Shown: in pieces, positions 47,397 to 59,254 of the stretch
Position numbering within the stretch: the first letter of the stretch is position 1
How the letters are laid out: each line of letters begins with the position of its first letter
Origin: Neoarius graeffei
Taxonomy: Eukaryota; Chordata; Actinopteri; Siluriformes; Ariidae
Assembly (NCBI RefSeq): GCF_027579695.1
Contig: NC_083571.1
Span: 72,797,279-72,861,278, forward strand
Reading direction: 5' to 3'
Length of the DNA: 64,000 nucleotides
The notes under the pieces: model-generated
The model's input: the letters and a program-made list of their open reading frames with translations, nothing else
The model's database searches: none
What the model was told of the DNA's origin: nothing
Position numbers and translations under genes: made by a program

Positions 47397-47594
47397 TCAG
47401 TCTCTTTTCGCTTGTATACTTGGGATGCTCAGTGTTTTCTTGTGAGCCAGATGGAAGGCGATTCCCTTCTCATAGTAAGCCGCCTCATTAATGAACAGAG
47501 GATGAAGTGGTTCTTCTTCTTCGTAGCTCAGCGTCTCTCCAGAGAACGTCAGGAACACAGGATCTCCCCGCTGGAGAAGGCAGAAGTCTTGATC
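47397..47594 (-). CDS. acy3: acy3-like terminal exon (65 codons and stop)
   Basis: Acceptor ttctccag at 47595-47602 on the minus strand; stop TGA at 47399-47397. Encodes DQDFCLLQRGDPVFLTF through PSIQAKRD. Confidence 0.82.
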   Translation of the reverse strand, partial: DQDFCLLQRGDPVFLTFSGETLSYEEEEPLHPLFINEAAYYEKGIAFHLAHKKTLSIPSIQAKRD

Positions 47595-50500
47595 CTGGAG
47601 AATTTATTCACATCTCATCTCATCTCAGACATAATACTGAAATTTTTTTAAAAACTCCAATATCATGACTTCACACCTAGTCTGACTCCTTTAAATTGTG
47701 TTTCAGGAGTTTGGGCCAAAAATGTTCACATTTAGCCATTTTTCAGCTTTTTGGCATTTTCCCACCGCAGTTCAGCCTTTATCCACACGGTGGCAGCACT
47801 GCTCACACACAGTATTTTAGCTACATCGGTACAAGTAGGACTCCTGAAATTGAGGTATTTCACCCACGTGACCAAGTCACGTGACGCAGCCATTTTGGAC
47901 GGCACGCTTAAGTCCTTCAGTGCAAGGCGGTATGAGATGGTGGAGACCTTTGCACATTTTAACAAGAAAGTAAGCTGTGATTCGTGTTAAATTGGCTCTG
48001 TCTTTTATCACAAACACTGTACCCAGCCTTGGTATGGAGCCCTGTGTCTTTATTTCTGTGTCCCGTTTCTTTCTAGCCTCTGTTATTGCGTTTTATGTCT
48101 GATGTCTGCTACATGCAACTCTAGACAAATTAACACTGCCTTGTTTCACTGCTCAGATGGGTTAACAAACACTGACCCATTTACTTTTTGCTATATATTT
48201 TATCAAAATTGTGTTAACTGATAAACTAACCTGAAATGAAATGATCACTGCAAAGTCTGGAGTACTCTGTTGGCTCCCAATCCTGTGTCTTCACAGCTGC
48301 AATCCATTTGGCCCTCTTGTCTGGGTCAGTAGGAAACCGGTAGTGATGTGTCGGTCGCGAACGATCCGGTTCAAAGAGCCGGCTCTTTGAAGTGAACGAC
48401 GGGAGCCGGCTCTTCGGTGGGAGCCGAGTTGGGGAGCCGAATTAGTTTTTTGTCCTTAGGTGCCTCAGAGAGAGACTTTCACAAAAAAAGTTGCTGTCCG
48501 ATTGCGTCTTTGTGTTGTCTATTACCATTCAAAGGAAAAAAAGTAGCATGGTGTACGCCTACTTTTTTTGGTTGGGGGGGTTGATGTCATTCACAGCTGT
48601 GAAAATACGAAAATTGGTGAATGCTTAAAGCTGTGGAGCGCAGGGGAGAGGAGTCTGTGAGGCACCTGAGGAGGAGAAAATCAGCTGTGTATTTTATATT
48701 GGTAATATAACAGTTTTGCATTATGTTTGTGAGAAAATAATTTATTAATTGGTAAGTAAGTTTTATTTCTATAGCTAGAACATTGTTACACTGCTATACT
48801 TTACAAAGCTTTACAATGGCTACAAAAACTAAAAAATAAAATGGAAAACATCCTATTGATAAAATATAAATAATAATGTAATTAATTAACTAGTTAATTG
48901 CAGCAATTAAATCAAAAATAAAATCTCAGGAGCCGTTTGGGAGCCGAAAGAGCCGGCTCCTTATAGTAAGAAGAGCCAAAAGAGCCGGCTCCCGAAAAAG
49001 AGCCGAAATTCCCATCACTAGAAACCGGTAAAAGGAGCGTCCTGCACGCTGTCCCTGTCTGTTGTGGCAGCCCACAGCACAACAAGCAAACACCATGGTT
49101 ATTTATAGAGTGCTTACTGACAAATTAATCTATTCTAGGTGTCTGTAACACTTTTTTTTTTCAAGCTGGTTCTCCCTCTCTGTCTGCAGCGTTAGTATGT
49201 AGCTTGACGTTCAAAATGGCGGACACCGGGGCGTCACGTGACCCTGTGACGTCAGGTGAAATACCTCAATTATGCTGCTTATGAGGAACAACAAATCTGA
49301 TAAAGAAGACAGATATTATACATTTTGCCTCAGAAACACACTGTAGTAGCTTTATTTAGTCTTATAACGGACATTTTACGCTGTACTAAACACCTCCCTG
49401 ATCTCAGCTTCAGAGTGGGATAGAAAAATAAAACCTGCACTGTCTCAGTCTAAACTTCTGAAACCTATGGTGTGAATTTGGGGGAGATCAGAGAAAGTCA
49501 AAATTTTCATCCAAAAAGTACAAAGGCTTACAGTTTTGTTTGGGTGAAATTTTTGATGTTCTCAGATTTTCTTCATTTTCACACTGTTGGTTCCTGAGGT
49601 GAAGCGGAGACTGGAGCATGTTTCATTTCATTTTGGTCCCAAGCTGAGATCTGAGGGTTGAATTTACAATATATTCCATTCATTTTCTATAATCAGGAGC
49701 CTCAGATCTCAGTTTTGGAGTGCGATAGAAAAACAAAACTAAATAGAGACTGTGACTAAAGTCACAGTAATTTGTGCTATATGTTACAAAGCAGGACGTC
49801 TGGTCACTGTACCCTATAGATTTGGAATGGTAAAAGATAGAGCATGACGCTTAGTGAGGAAAAGTTGCACCCTGCTGCCCTGAACAACAACAAAAAAAAC
49901 TTGATTGAAAAAAATCATGAAAATTGACAGTTATAAGTGATCGAAAAAAAATCCCGTTTTTCATGGATCATTCCGGATCAGTGATCCGGATCAGCATCAA
50001 AAGTCATAGCAATGTAATTCGATCCAGATGTATTCTTCATGTGAAATTTGGTGATGATTGTTTGAAAACTGAGGGAGAAATAGCATCTTAAAAAGTAATA
50101 ATAAGAAGAAGAGAAGAAACAGAAGAAGGTAGAACGATCCTGACTGACAATAACAATTTGCGCCAGTGCTGCTAGTGGAAATTAACATGTGCTCCAGTCT
50201 ATGCCTTCACCTCACTAACCAACAGTGCAAAGATGAAGAACATCTGAGAACATCAAAAATTTCACCCCAAAAAACTGTCAGGGGTTTTGTGTTTTTTGGG
50301 TGAAAAATTTGACTTTCTCTGATCTTCTCCAAATCCACACCATGGGTTACAGAGGTTGAGACTGAGACAGCAGTGCAGGTTTTATTTTCTATCAGACTCT
50401 GAAGCTGAGATCTGAGGGTCTGCTTTCTGATATTTTCATACATATTTAATAGGCCGAATTAGCCAAATATGTCCTTACTGAGTCCCGATAGCAAGATAGG

Positions 50501-50855
50501 TGCAAAAGTCAGAGCAGCAGATTTACAAATTATTTAAGTTCTGATGTTGACATGGCAATATGGATACCAAATTTGAAAATGATCCCTTGCACAACATATT
50601 CTGACAATGGAAACTTATTTGAATGGGCCATTGAAATAGTATAGTCCCTTAAAAGTAATAACAATATTACTGTTAGGTCTTTGAGCGCTGTGATGGTGTA
50701 GTTAGTGTATCAGATACCTTTACGGATAAATATGATTAATACCTGCAGTTGTGGATGAATAGCAGCCGTAGGTTTTCCAGTCTTCGGGTCTCTGGGGTAA
50801 TCCATACTCTTCTGAATTATGTAGGCCTCTGCCTCTCCTGCTTCAATTACTTTCC
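47397..50855 (-). CDS. acy3: Aminoacylase-3/aspartoacylase-type gene, last two exons
   Basis: Exons 50743-50855 and 47397-47594 join in phase 0 into 102 residues that end the protein (family length about 310-320). YPRDPKTGKPTAAIHPQLQ|DQDF and FINEAAYYEKGIAFHL match the C-terminal domain of the AspA/AstE zinc-hydrolase family, which removes acyl groups from N-acyl amino acids; the YY in NEAAYYEK includes the active-site Tyr known in human ASPA. HPQLQ, FSGE and YEKGIAF are nearer to ACY3 (N-acetylated aromatic amino acids, mercapturates) than to ASPA. The zinc-binding N-terminal exons are not in the window. The long introns on both sides are packed with repeats. Convergent with cldnd1. Confidence 0.82.
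47851..49268. mobile_element. Unclassified DNA transposon in the acy3-like intron
   Basis: Inverted ends tgaggtatttcaccc and ggtgaaatacctca, each followed inside by CACGTGAC motifs. Interrupted by a hAT MITE. Own length about 730 bp; a short RRYEMVETFAHFNKK reading near 47930 may be coding relic. Confidence 0.6.
48341..49020. mobile_element. hAT MITE with perfect target duplication
   Basis: gaaaccgg at 48333-48340 and 49021-49028; ends tagtgatg and catcacta. gagccggctc motifs are repeated near both ends. Confidence 0.88.
49269..50742. other. Intron with an unclassified inverted repeat pair
   Basis: 49400-49510 and 50325-50430 share (inverted) gataaaataaaacctgca-type text and flank about 0.8 kb without ORF. 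49960-50100 holds ccggatcagtgatccggatca, a common fish MITE-like block. No exon recognised. Confidence 0.4.
50743..50855 (-). CDS. acy3: acy3-like penultimate exon
   Basis: 113 nt: acceptor cttttag at 50862-50856, donor CAG|GTATTA at 50742. Encodes KVIEAGEAEAYIIQKSMDYP through AAIHPQLQ. Confidence 0.82.
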
Positions 50856-50984
50856 CTAAAAGAAGATAAAAGTTTGGCTGATTATCTTTGTAGATACAGT
50901 TAAGGTCTGTCTGAACCAAAACCCCAAAATATTACTACATTGAGACTGTCTGTTCCCCGACCGAAACAAAAATATAGAAATACT

Positions 50985-52568
50985 CAGTTTATTTCAGTAA
51001 CCAAATTAACAAACTTAGATCAGACTGAATGTACAGCCAGCATCTTTCATCGAAAGGTAGGACGATTAAATATCAGATCTCTTACATCTAAAGCACTAAT
51101 TGTTAATGAACTTATTACTGATCAGGAGTTTAATGTACTGTGTTTAACAGAAACATGGATTAAGCCAAATGAGTATATAGCAGGGGCGGCACGGTGGTGT
51201 AGTGGTTAGCGCTGTCACCTCGCAGCAAGAAGGTCCGGGTTCGAGCCCCGTGGCCGACGAGGGCCTTTCTGTGCGGAGTTTGCATGTTCTCCCTGTGTCC
51301 GCGTGGGTTTCCTCCGGGTGCTCCGGTTTCCCCCACAGTCCAAAGACATGCAGGTTAGGTTAACTGGTGGCTCTAAATTGACCGTAGGTGTGAATGTGAG
51401 TGTGAATGGTTGTCTGTGTCTATGTGTCGGCCCTGTGATGACCTGGAGACTTGTCCTGGGTGTACCCCGCCTTTCGCCCGTAGTCAGTTGGGATAGGCTC
51501 CAGCTTGCCTGTAACCCTGTAGAACAGGATAAAGCGGCTAGAGATGATGAGATGAGTATATAGCATTAAACAAAGCTAGTCCTCCTGGATACAGTTATAT
51601 ACACCAGCCTCATCTAACTGGCAGAGGAGGAGGCATCACAGTTATTTATAATGATTATCTAGGCGTAACACAAAAACCTGGTTATAAATTCACTCTGTTT
51701 GAAGTTATTCATACTAATATAACATATGTAGCCTCGAAAAATAAGTCAACTCAGTCGATTCCGCTGATTATTATTTATAGGCCCCCAGGGCCATACTGAA
51801 TTTGCAGATTTCATCTCAGACCTGGTATTTCCTTTGACAAAGACTTAGTTGTTGGAGACTTTAATATTCACTTCAATAACCCAGAAGACCCTCTGAAAAC
51901 TATTTTAGATTCAATAGGGGTTAATCAGAATATTATAGGACATACCCATAATGGTGGTCACACTCTCGATCTAATACTAACATTCAGATTAAATATAGAA
52001 AATATAGTCACACTTTCACAGTCTGAAGCTGTGATCATTGTCATCTTATTCAAAATACTGTATGTCTGAGCAATAATATATGCACCTCGCCACACTACTG
52101 TATTAAACATACAGTCACGTCAACTACTTCACAAAGTTTACTCAGTAGTCTCCCAGAGTTATCAACTTTGATTGGATCACCATCAGACCCCACAGAACTT
52201 GATCAGGCAACTGAATGCTTATAGTTAATGTTCTGCTATACTTTAGATAATGTAGCTCCACTTAAAAGAAAAATGATTAGAGAGAAAAAATTAGCACCCT
52301 GGTCTAACGATGACAGTCGCACTTTAAAACAGACCACTCGAAAATTAGAACGTAAATGGCGTCAAACAAAATTGGTAGTATTCAAATTAGCATGGAAGGA
52401 GAGCCTTCTGAACTATACAGTAGAAAAGCTCTTAGTGCTGTGAGATCAATGTATCTCTCCACCCTAATAGAGGATAACAAAAATAATCCTAAATTTCTAT
52501 TTAATACTGTAGCAAAATTAACTAGGAAAAAAGACCACCATAGAAAAATACACACCTGCAATATGTAG
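50985..52568 (+). pseudogene. L2-like endonuclease and linker
   Basis: NIRSLTSKALIVNEL and NVLCLTETWIKPNEYIA are followed, after the SINE, by HLTGRGGGITVIYNDYLG and LVVGDFNIHFNNPED (GDFN motif), GGHTLDLIL and later APLKRKMIREKKLAPW. Frame changes and stops occur in the second half. This is the strand-nicking domain and the start of the RT linker. Confidence 0.82.
51183..51551 (+). mobile_element. tRNA-derived fish SINE, full length (copy i)
   Basis: 14-bp duplication atgagtatatagca at 51169-51182 and 51552-51565, inside the LINE endonuclease. Confidence 0.92.
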
Positions 52569-52739
52569 TAGCAGTGACTTCATGAATTTTTTTCCAGTGG
52601 CAAAATTGAAAATATCAGTCAAAAATTTCTAAGTATTAATATATCGCCAGACAATTTGATAAATAAACTTGTAGTTAACAATATAACTATATCAGATCAA
52701 CAATTAGAATGTTTTACTCCCCTTTGAGAGACCAAACTA

Positions 52740-54310
52740 CAACCCCGATTCCAAAAAAGTTGGGACAAAGTACAAATTGCAAATAAAAACGGAATGCAAT
52801 GATGTGGAAGTTTCAAAATTCCATATTTTATTCAGAATAGAACATAGATGACATATCAAATGTTTAAACTGAGAAAATGTCATTTAAAGAGAAAAATTAG
52901 GTGATTTTAAATTTCATGACAACAACACATCTCAAAAAAGTTGGGACAAGGCCATGTTTACCACTGTGAGACATCCCCTTTTCTCTTTATAACAGTCTGT
53001 AAACGTCTTGGGACTGAGGAGACAAGTTGCTCAAGTTTAGGGATAGGAATGTTAACCCATTCTTGTCTAATGTAGGATTCTAGTTGCTCAACTGTCTTGG
53101 GTCTTTTTTGTCGTATCTTCCATTTTATGATGTGCCAAATGTTTTCTATGGGTGAAAGATCTGGACTGCAGGCTGGCCAGTTCAGTACCCGGACCCTTCT
53201 TCTACGCAGCCATGATTCTGTAATTGATGCAGTATGTGGTTTGGCATTGTCATGTTGGAAAATGAAAGGTCTTCCCTGAAAGAGATGTCATCTGGATGGG
53301 AGCACATGTTGCTCTAGAACCTGGATATACATTTCAGCATTGATGGTGTCTTTCCAGATGTGTAAGCTGCCCGTGCCACACGCACTAATGCAACCCCATA
53401 CCATCAGAGATGCAGGCTTCTGAACTGAGCGCTGATAACAACTTGGGTCGTCCTTCTCCTCTTTAGTCCGAATGACACGGCGTCCCTGATTTCCATAAAG
53501 AACTTCAAATTTTGATTCGTCTGACCACAGAACAGTTTTCCACTTTGCCACAGTCCATTTTAAATGAGCCTTGGCCCAGAGAAGACGTCTGCACTTCTGG
53601 ATCATGTTTAGATACAGCTTCTTCTTTGAACTATAGAGTTTTAGCTGGCAACGGCGGATGGCATGGTGAATTGTGTTCACAGATAATGTTCTCTGGAAAT
53701 ATTCCTGAGCCCATTTTGTGATTTCCAATACAGAAGCATGCCTGTATGTGATGCAGTGCCGTCTAAGGGCCCGAAGATCAGGGGCACCCAGTATGGTTTT
53801 CCGGCCTTGACCCTTACGCACAGAGATTCTTCCAGATCCTCTGAATCTTTTGATGATATTATGCACTGTAGATGATATGTTCAAACTCTTTGCAATTTTA
53901 CACTGTCGAACTCCTTTCTGATATTGTTCCACTATTTGTCGGCACAGAATTAGGGGGATTGGTGATTCTCTTCCCATCTTTACTTCTGAGAGCCGCTGCC
54001 ACTCCAAGATGCTCTTTTTATACCCAGTCATGTTAATGACCTATTGCCAACTGATCTAATAAGTTGCAATTTGGTCCTCCAGCTGTTCCTTTTTTGTACC
54101 TTTAACTTTTCCAGCCTCTTATTGCCCCTGTCCCAACTTTTTTGAGATGTGTTGCTGTCATGAAATTTCAAAATGTCTCACTTTCGACATTTGATATATT
54201 GTCTATGTTCTATTGTGAATACAGTATCAGTTTTTGAGATTTGTAAATTATTGCATTGCGTTTTTATTTACAATTTGTTCTTTGTCCCAATTTTTTTGGA
54301 ATCGGGGTTG
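52740..54310 (-). mobile_element. Tc1-D: Tc1-like transposon inside the L2-like LINE
   Basis: TIRs caaccccgattccaaaaaag and the inverse at the right end; TA duplications at 52738-52739 and 54311-54312. A different family from Tc1-B/C. 1,571 bp. Confidence 0.93.
52958..54031 (-). pseudogene. Tc1-D transposase, one premature stop
   Basis: 357 codons in one frame from ATG 54031 to TAA 52960-52958, interrupted only by TGA at 53290-53288. N-terminal helix-turn-helix ([27 protein letters not shown]), then catalytic D in [12 protein letters not shown] in FQHDNAKPHTA and E in LSPIENIWH with 34 residues between the last two (DD34E). All catalytic residues are present. A protein cut at the TGA would lack the last two. 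Cut-and-paste transposase at TA sites. Confidence 0.9.
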
Positions 54311-54312
54311 TA

Positions 54313-55257
54313 ATTTCACCAATTTCCTCATCAAAATCTTCAACTTGTATACTAGATCCCTTACCTACACAACTCTTCAAACAGATAATACCAGAAGCAA
54401 TTGAACCTTTTCTAAAAATAATCAATTCTTCCCTTAGCACTGGCTATCCAAATCCTTTAAACTAGCAGTTATCAAACTCTTGATTAAAAAACCTGACCTC
54501 AACTCCTGTCAGCTATCCAATTATAGGCCAATATCAAACCTCCCCTTTATCTCCAAGATCCAAGAAAAAGCTGTGGCACAGCAATTATGCTCATATCTAC
54601 ACAGGAATAACATCCTATGAAATGTATCAGTCAGGATTTAGACCTCATTATAGCACAGAGACAGCACTGGTTAAAGTAGTAAATGTCCTACTGTTGGCCT
54701 CTGATCAGGGCTGTGTCTCTATGTTTGATTGACCTTAGTGCAGTCTTTGACACCATTGATCATTCCATTTTCCTGGATAGACTAGAAAATGTTGTGGGAG
54801 TTAAGGGAACAGCCCTCTCCTGACTCAGGTCTTATTTAACTGATCACTATCAGTTTGTTGATGTAAATGGTGATTTTTCTAGACATACTAAGGTAAAGTT
54901 TGGTGTTCCACAAGGTTCTGTCTGAGGCCCACTGCTTTTTTTTTGTTTATGCAACCCAGAGGTTGTTCTGGGTAATATTATTCATAAGCATGGTATTAGC
55001 TTCCACTGTTTTGCTGATAACACACAGTTATATGTTTCTGCAAAGCCAGGTAAGACACCAGCTTAATAAAATTAAGGAATGTGTAAAGTACATCAGACAC
55101 TGGATGCTTATTAACTTCCTTCTGCTTAACTCTGACAAGACAGAAGTACTTCTTCTAGGACCACATGCAGCTAGAAGTAGGTTTTCTAATTACACAGTAA
55201 CACTGGATGGCCTTTCTGTTTCTTCACATGCAGGAGGAAAAGACCTCAGGGTGATTT
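54313..55257 (+). pseudogene. L2-like reverse transcriptase, decayed
   Basis: Blocks in shifting frames: [33 protein letters not shown], then [13 protein letters not shown] at about 55010, where the catalytic FADD is FADN, and INFLLLNSDKTEVLLLGP. Many stops. Beyond 55257 the text is broken by two insertions and resumes as SLHDAEKLVHNFVTS (55443-55580) and [20 protein letters not shown] (56394 on). Confidence 0.82.
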
Positions 55258-55442
55258 CTTCATATGTGGCTTATATAGGGCGGAACTAATGTTAAGGCAG
55301 TGTTACAACGGACACTTTATGGCAGCGGACTGGATGGAAAAACACGTTCATGCTGTGTGTTGTTGCTAATGGTTGCATGTTCGAGCAGACAAATAAAGTT
55401 AATATAAAAGAGTAAGCCGACCCTCGATCATTTCACAATTAC
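55258..55442. repeat. Short unclassified insertion in the L2-like LINE
   Basis: About 185 bp between KDLRVI and the SLSFE block; aataaagtt near 55393. Ends not defined. Confidence 0.4.
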
Positions 55443-55580
55443 TGACTCCAGTCTTTCATTTGAAACTTATGGAGATAATATTATGAGGATAGCCATCTTT
55501 CATCTCAGCAGTACTGCTAAGAGAAGAAATTTAATATCACTACATGATGCAGAAAAACTAGTTCACAATTTTGTTACGAG

Positions 55581-56393
55581 CAATCCCAGCGTTATGGACG
55601 TGACACTTGAACTCAAAATGGCAACAAATGACCCAGTGCATGTTTTATTGTCTCCCAGTATTTAAACAGGTGTTGCATATTTTAAGGCTGTACCATACTG
55701 GAGAAGTGATAGAACAAGAACAATTCCCATAGTACATCTAGGGCATGCCAGAAAATGCCAATAAAAGATGCGTTATGGATGTGACAGAAAAAGTATCACT
55801 TTTCTTGGGTGACTGTACATTTTTATCAAACTCTGTGAAATTGTAAACCTAATGTCGAAATGGAGATATCCATTTGATAGAGGGGTCCAAGGTGAATATT
55901 AAAAAAATCTTTGTTTAAAATATTTTGTATTTCATGCAGAGTTTCGGAAGGAAAAGTCAGCGTTATGGATGTGACGAAATTCCGTTATGGATGTGACGCG
56001 TCTGAAATAGACATGGCATATGTTTAGAAAATCAGCAATTTAGCCACCATAACCCTTTGAAAAACTCTCTAAATATCAGCTAAAACTATCAAAGTTCTTA
56101 AATAATATTTAGGATGGCTATTGTTTTGCTGTTTTGTGGATTTTAGCATACATTTCTGTGGCTTGTGGCAATAATATAGAATTGTACATGATCAAAGTTG
56201 ATTTTAGCTTGGGTTTTACATTATAAGAAAGAAAGACTGACAGTGACATATTAGGTTGGTTACAAATTGGTTCAACTTATTCACATCTGTAAAATACAGG
56301 CCTAGGTGATATCTCTGGGAGTGGTTTTGATGTATTACATGTTGCTTTATTTTTGCATGGTGAGGTTGACATTTACATGGAATTGCCCTTACC
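55581..56393. repeat. Unclassified insertion with a repeated 15-bp motif
   Basis: cgttatggaygtgac occurs four times (about 55592, 55771, 55965, 55987). No terminal repeats seen and no coding capacity. Confidence 0.45.
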
Positions 56394-57032
56394 TCAAGGT
56401 TGGATAATTGTAATGCCTTACTGTCTGGATGTTCCAATAAGTGCATAAACAAGCTCCAGTTAGTCCAGAACGCAGCAGCGAGATTCCTTACTAGAACCAG
56501 AAGATATGACCACATCACCCCGATCTTATCCACACTGCATTGACCTTTAAAGCACTGAATGGTCTTGCACCACAGTACCTGAGCAAACGTCTGGTCCTTT
56601 ATGACTTGCCACGCCTACTTTGATCAAAAAGTGCAGGCTATCTGTTGGTACTTCAAATAGTGAAGGTGACAGCAAGGGGCAGAGCTTTTTCTTACAAAGC
56701 CCCACAGTTATGGAATAGCCTTCCAAGTAGTGTTCAGGACTCAGACACAATCTCAGCGTTTAAAGGAGATACGCAGAACCATGGCCTCACTTTCGTTTAT
56801 AAATGCCTTGAGACCTCAAGAATGGCACAGGAATAGTTTTAAGCATTAACAATAAATCTAATATAGTAATTTTTATGATTAAAGTGATTCATATAGGTAG
56901 CGGTCTGAGTGAATGACCTTGACATCTGTGACATCACCGCAGGAAGGCTATCGGTCTCATTGCCATTTTTGCTATATTAAAACACAGAGCTGACTGCAAC
57001 TTCGAGCTTCCATTTTGAGCTAATTTATCACC

Positions 57033-57416
57033 ATGCCACGTAGATGTGTTGCTGGCGGGTGCAGCAACATGACAGAAGGTGGATTTACATTGCATTCATG
57101 GCCCAAGGATGTTCTAACTGCAAAGATTTGAACGTGTTTTGTGAGATGTTCATGGGCACATTGGGTGCCTATGAAGTGGTCTCTCCTCTGCTCTGCACAT
57201 TTTACTGAAGACATGTATGAGACCTCTGATCTGTTGAGGAGCGTTGGCTATAAGCCTGTATTGAAAGAGGGTGCAGTACCAACAATTAAAGGAAAAGAAA
57301 ACTACAAGAAAAGGAAAGTAAGTTCAGTTGCACCAGTTTTCCTGGAGTATGAGCTGAGGGTTGTTGCTAAAACCCCGGACAGGACAGGATGGGACATATT
57401 ATCGCTTGGGCAGTGA
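57033..57416 (+). pseudogene. THAP-domain protein, one in-frame stop
   Basis: Starts MPRRCVAGGCSNMTEGGFTLH, with the C2CH zinc-finger start of a THAP domain (C5, C10), HSWPKD, a later Cys-X2-His (CSAHFTEDMYE) and the conserved LKEGAVPTI ending (AVPT box). In-frame TGA at 57129-57131 (codon 33). THAP domains bind DNA, here probably the transposon ends. A basic tail (KKRKVS) follows. Confidence 0.82.
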
Positions 57417-57474
57417 CCTCCCCATGGTTGTTGCTAAAACCGGTGACGTCCCGTCCCATCCCAGGTTTTAGTAA

Positions 57475-57765
57475 TTGCCTGAGCCTAACAGTAATGGCAG
57501 AGTACTCAGTATGGAGAAAATGGAGACTGAGTGGACCAACCATCTGATTTCTCCACTGGGTATGCTTGCCTCAGCAGCAATATCTCACCCTTACATGGAA
57601 GAAGTGAATGAACAGAGAACTGAACGAACAATTGAAAGTCAGATTGTTTCAAAACAATCGGCCACAAGGTTGGCCTTCAAGAAGCGAGAACGCAGACGGG
57701 TAAGATGCGACTCTCATTTGGATACAAAACAACAAAACCAACACTCGTTGTTTACCTGCATTTAG
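57475..57765 (+). pseudogene. Possible second coding part of the THAP protein
   Basis: 96-codon frame with EKMETEWTNHLISPLG and RLAFKKRERRRVRC. Separated from the first part by an inverted repeat (about 57365-57400 and 57430-57470). No recognised domain; relation to the THAP ORF is by position only. 57766-58033 shows nothing recognised. Confidence 0.35.
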
Positions 57766-58045
57766 ATTAATACATGTAACTTGTATTGTGTGTTTAAGTT
57801 ACGGGCATAAGATTATTTAATTTGCTTCACAATGTGATTTGTCTCAGTTCATCTGATTATTTAATTAGCCTTTTAAGTTTTATCAGTGAAAATGCATGCA
57901 TGTACATAATATGTTGCATCACACCTATCCTGTTTTAATGAGAGTCAACCCACAATCAATGAAGTCAAATCAGTCTTAGTTGAGCACGTCAGTAATGGTA
58001 TTTCTTACTTTCACCATAAATTTTTATTTATATGACTTTGGTCTA

Positions 58046-58429
58046 GGTAGCATGGTGGTGTAGTGGTTAGCGCTGTCGCCTCACAGCAAGAAGGTCCTGG
58101 GTTCGAGCCCCATGGCCGGCGAGGGCCTTTCTGTGCAGAGTTTGCATGTTCTGCCCGTGTCTGCGTGGGTTTCTTCCGGGTGCCCCGGTTTCCCCCACAG
58201 TCCAAAGACATGCGGGTTAGGCTAATTGGTGGCTCTAAATTGACCATAGGTGTGAGTGTGAATGGTTGTCTGTGTCTGTGTCAGCCCTGCGATGACCTGG
58301 CAACTTGTCCAGGGTGTATTCCGCCTTTCGCCCGTAGTCAGCTGGGATAGGCTCCAGCTTGCCTGCGACCCTGTAGGACAGGATAAGCGGCTTATAAGCG
58401 GCTACAGATAACGGATGGATGGATGGATG
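58046..58429 (+). mobile_element. tRNA-derived fish SINE with a (GGAT)n tail (copy j)
   Basis: 12-bp duplication gactttggtcta at 58034-58045 and 58430-58441. The tail cggctacagataacggatgg plus GGAT repeats differs from the gagatgag tail of most copies, so it is another subfamily. Confidence 0.9.
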
Positions 58430-59254
58430 GACTTTGGTCTATAGCTGTCAAAGGCCTCAGCCTTAAAATTGGTTCCTGCTGTGACATCACACACTCGGGG
58501 CTGGCTGGCTCAGCGGGGCAGTTCGAATGCTAACTTTGCAGTCAATTTTAACTTTAAAAAAATATATTTTTTTTATTCCCATTTATGCAGCATACAAGAG
58601 TCAAGGATGGAGATACTATCCACTCAGAAATGTATTTAAATTAAATGTTCTGTGTATCTCCTTTAAGTCTAGGCTAAAAACATCTTTTTACTCAAGCCTT
58701 TTGTTAATAGTTGCTTATTAGGTAAAGGAGTAGATCTGGAGGATCCTCAGGCATAGTGTTTTGGTAAACTGGGACGTATGGATGCTATTGCTGCCCCACT
58801 CTCACTCATTCACTTGAGTTTGTTGATGGTGTAGTGTCTGCTGCTTTATGTCCCAGGGCTCCCTCATGTGTTACCTTCTGGCTCTCCGTTTTAGTCATAC
58901 TGTCATAGTTAGTCTTGCCGGAGTCCCTGCTTGCACTCGGGCACAATGTATACTGTTCTTAACCATTAGGTGACAACAGACATGCCTAACAATCTTTGTT
59001 TCTCTCTCTCTCTCTGTGCGTATGGACTGAGTGAGTGGGCAGAGCCGGAGCGTGGTAAGTGAGTGTGGAGCTGTGGTCGCTGTGCCAGGAACGAATGTTC
59101 TGTTTAAATCTTTATTTATCACCTTTCTTTCTTTCCTTCTTTCTATCTATCACTTTCTGCTGAGCTTCTAAAAAAGTTTTGCTTGGGTTAATTTTCTGGT
59201 AATAAACAGGGGTTTTCCCCTAAAGTGACTGCCTCCAGTCTTTGTGCTGGAATC

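Larger units (their letters stand above)
56764..58662 (+). mobile_element. Kolobok-like transposon with THAP ORF
   Basis: TTAA at 56760-56763 and 58663-58666; inverted ends aggagatacgcagaac and gttctgtgtatctcct (one mismatch). TTAA duplication together with a THAP protein is characteristic of Kolobok elements. It contains a SINE. The transposase core is not recognised, so it is probably non-autonomous or deleted. Confidence 0.75.
50940..59020 (+). mobile_element. L2-like LINE, split by five insertions
   Basis: Pieces 50940-51182, 51566-52737, 54313-55257, 55443-55580, 56394-56763 and 58663-59020 are collinear. Removing each insertion restores the reading, for example AFKSRLK across the Kolobok-like site. 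Endonuclease, RT and a 3' UTR with (CT)n are present; decayed. Confidence 0.85.

Noticed and set aside
47334-47651. 105-codon plus-strand ORF
   Set aside because: It is the antisense shadow of the acy3-like terminal exon, whose minus-strand text matches the family.
58895-59122. Minus-strand reading DLNRTFV, which resembles the DHDLNRTF motif of acy3/aspa
   Set aside because: No splice sites or matching flanking residues, and the region is the junction of L2 3' UTR and Tx1 5' UTR. Treated as chance.
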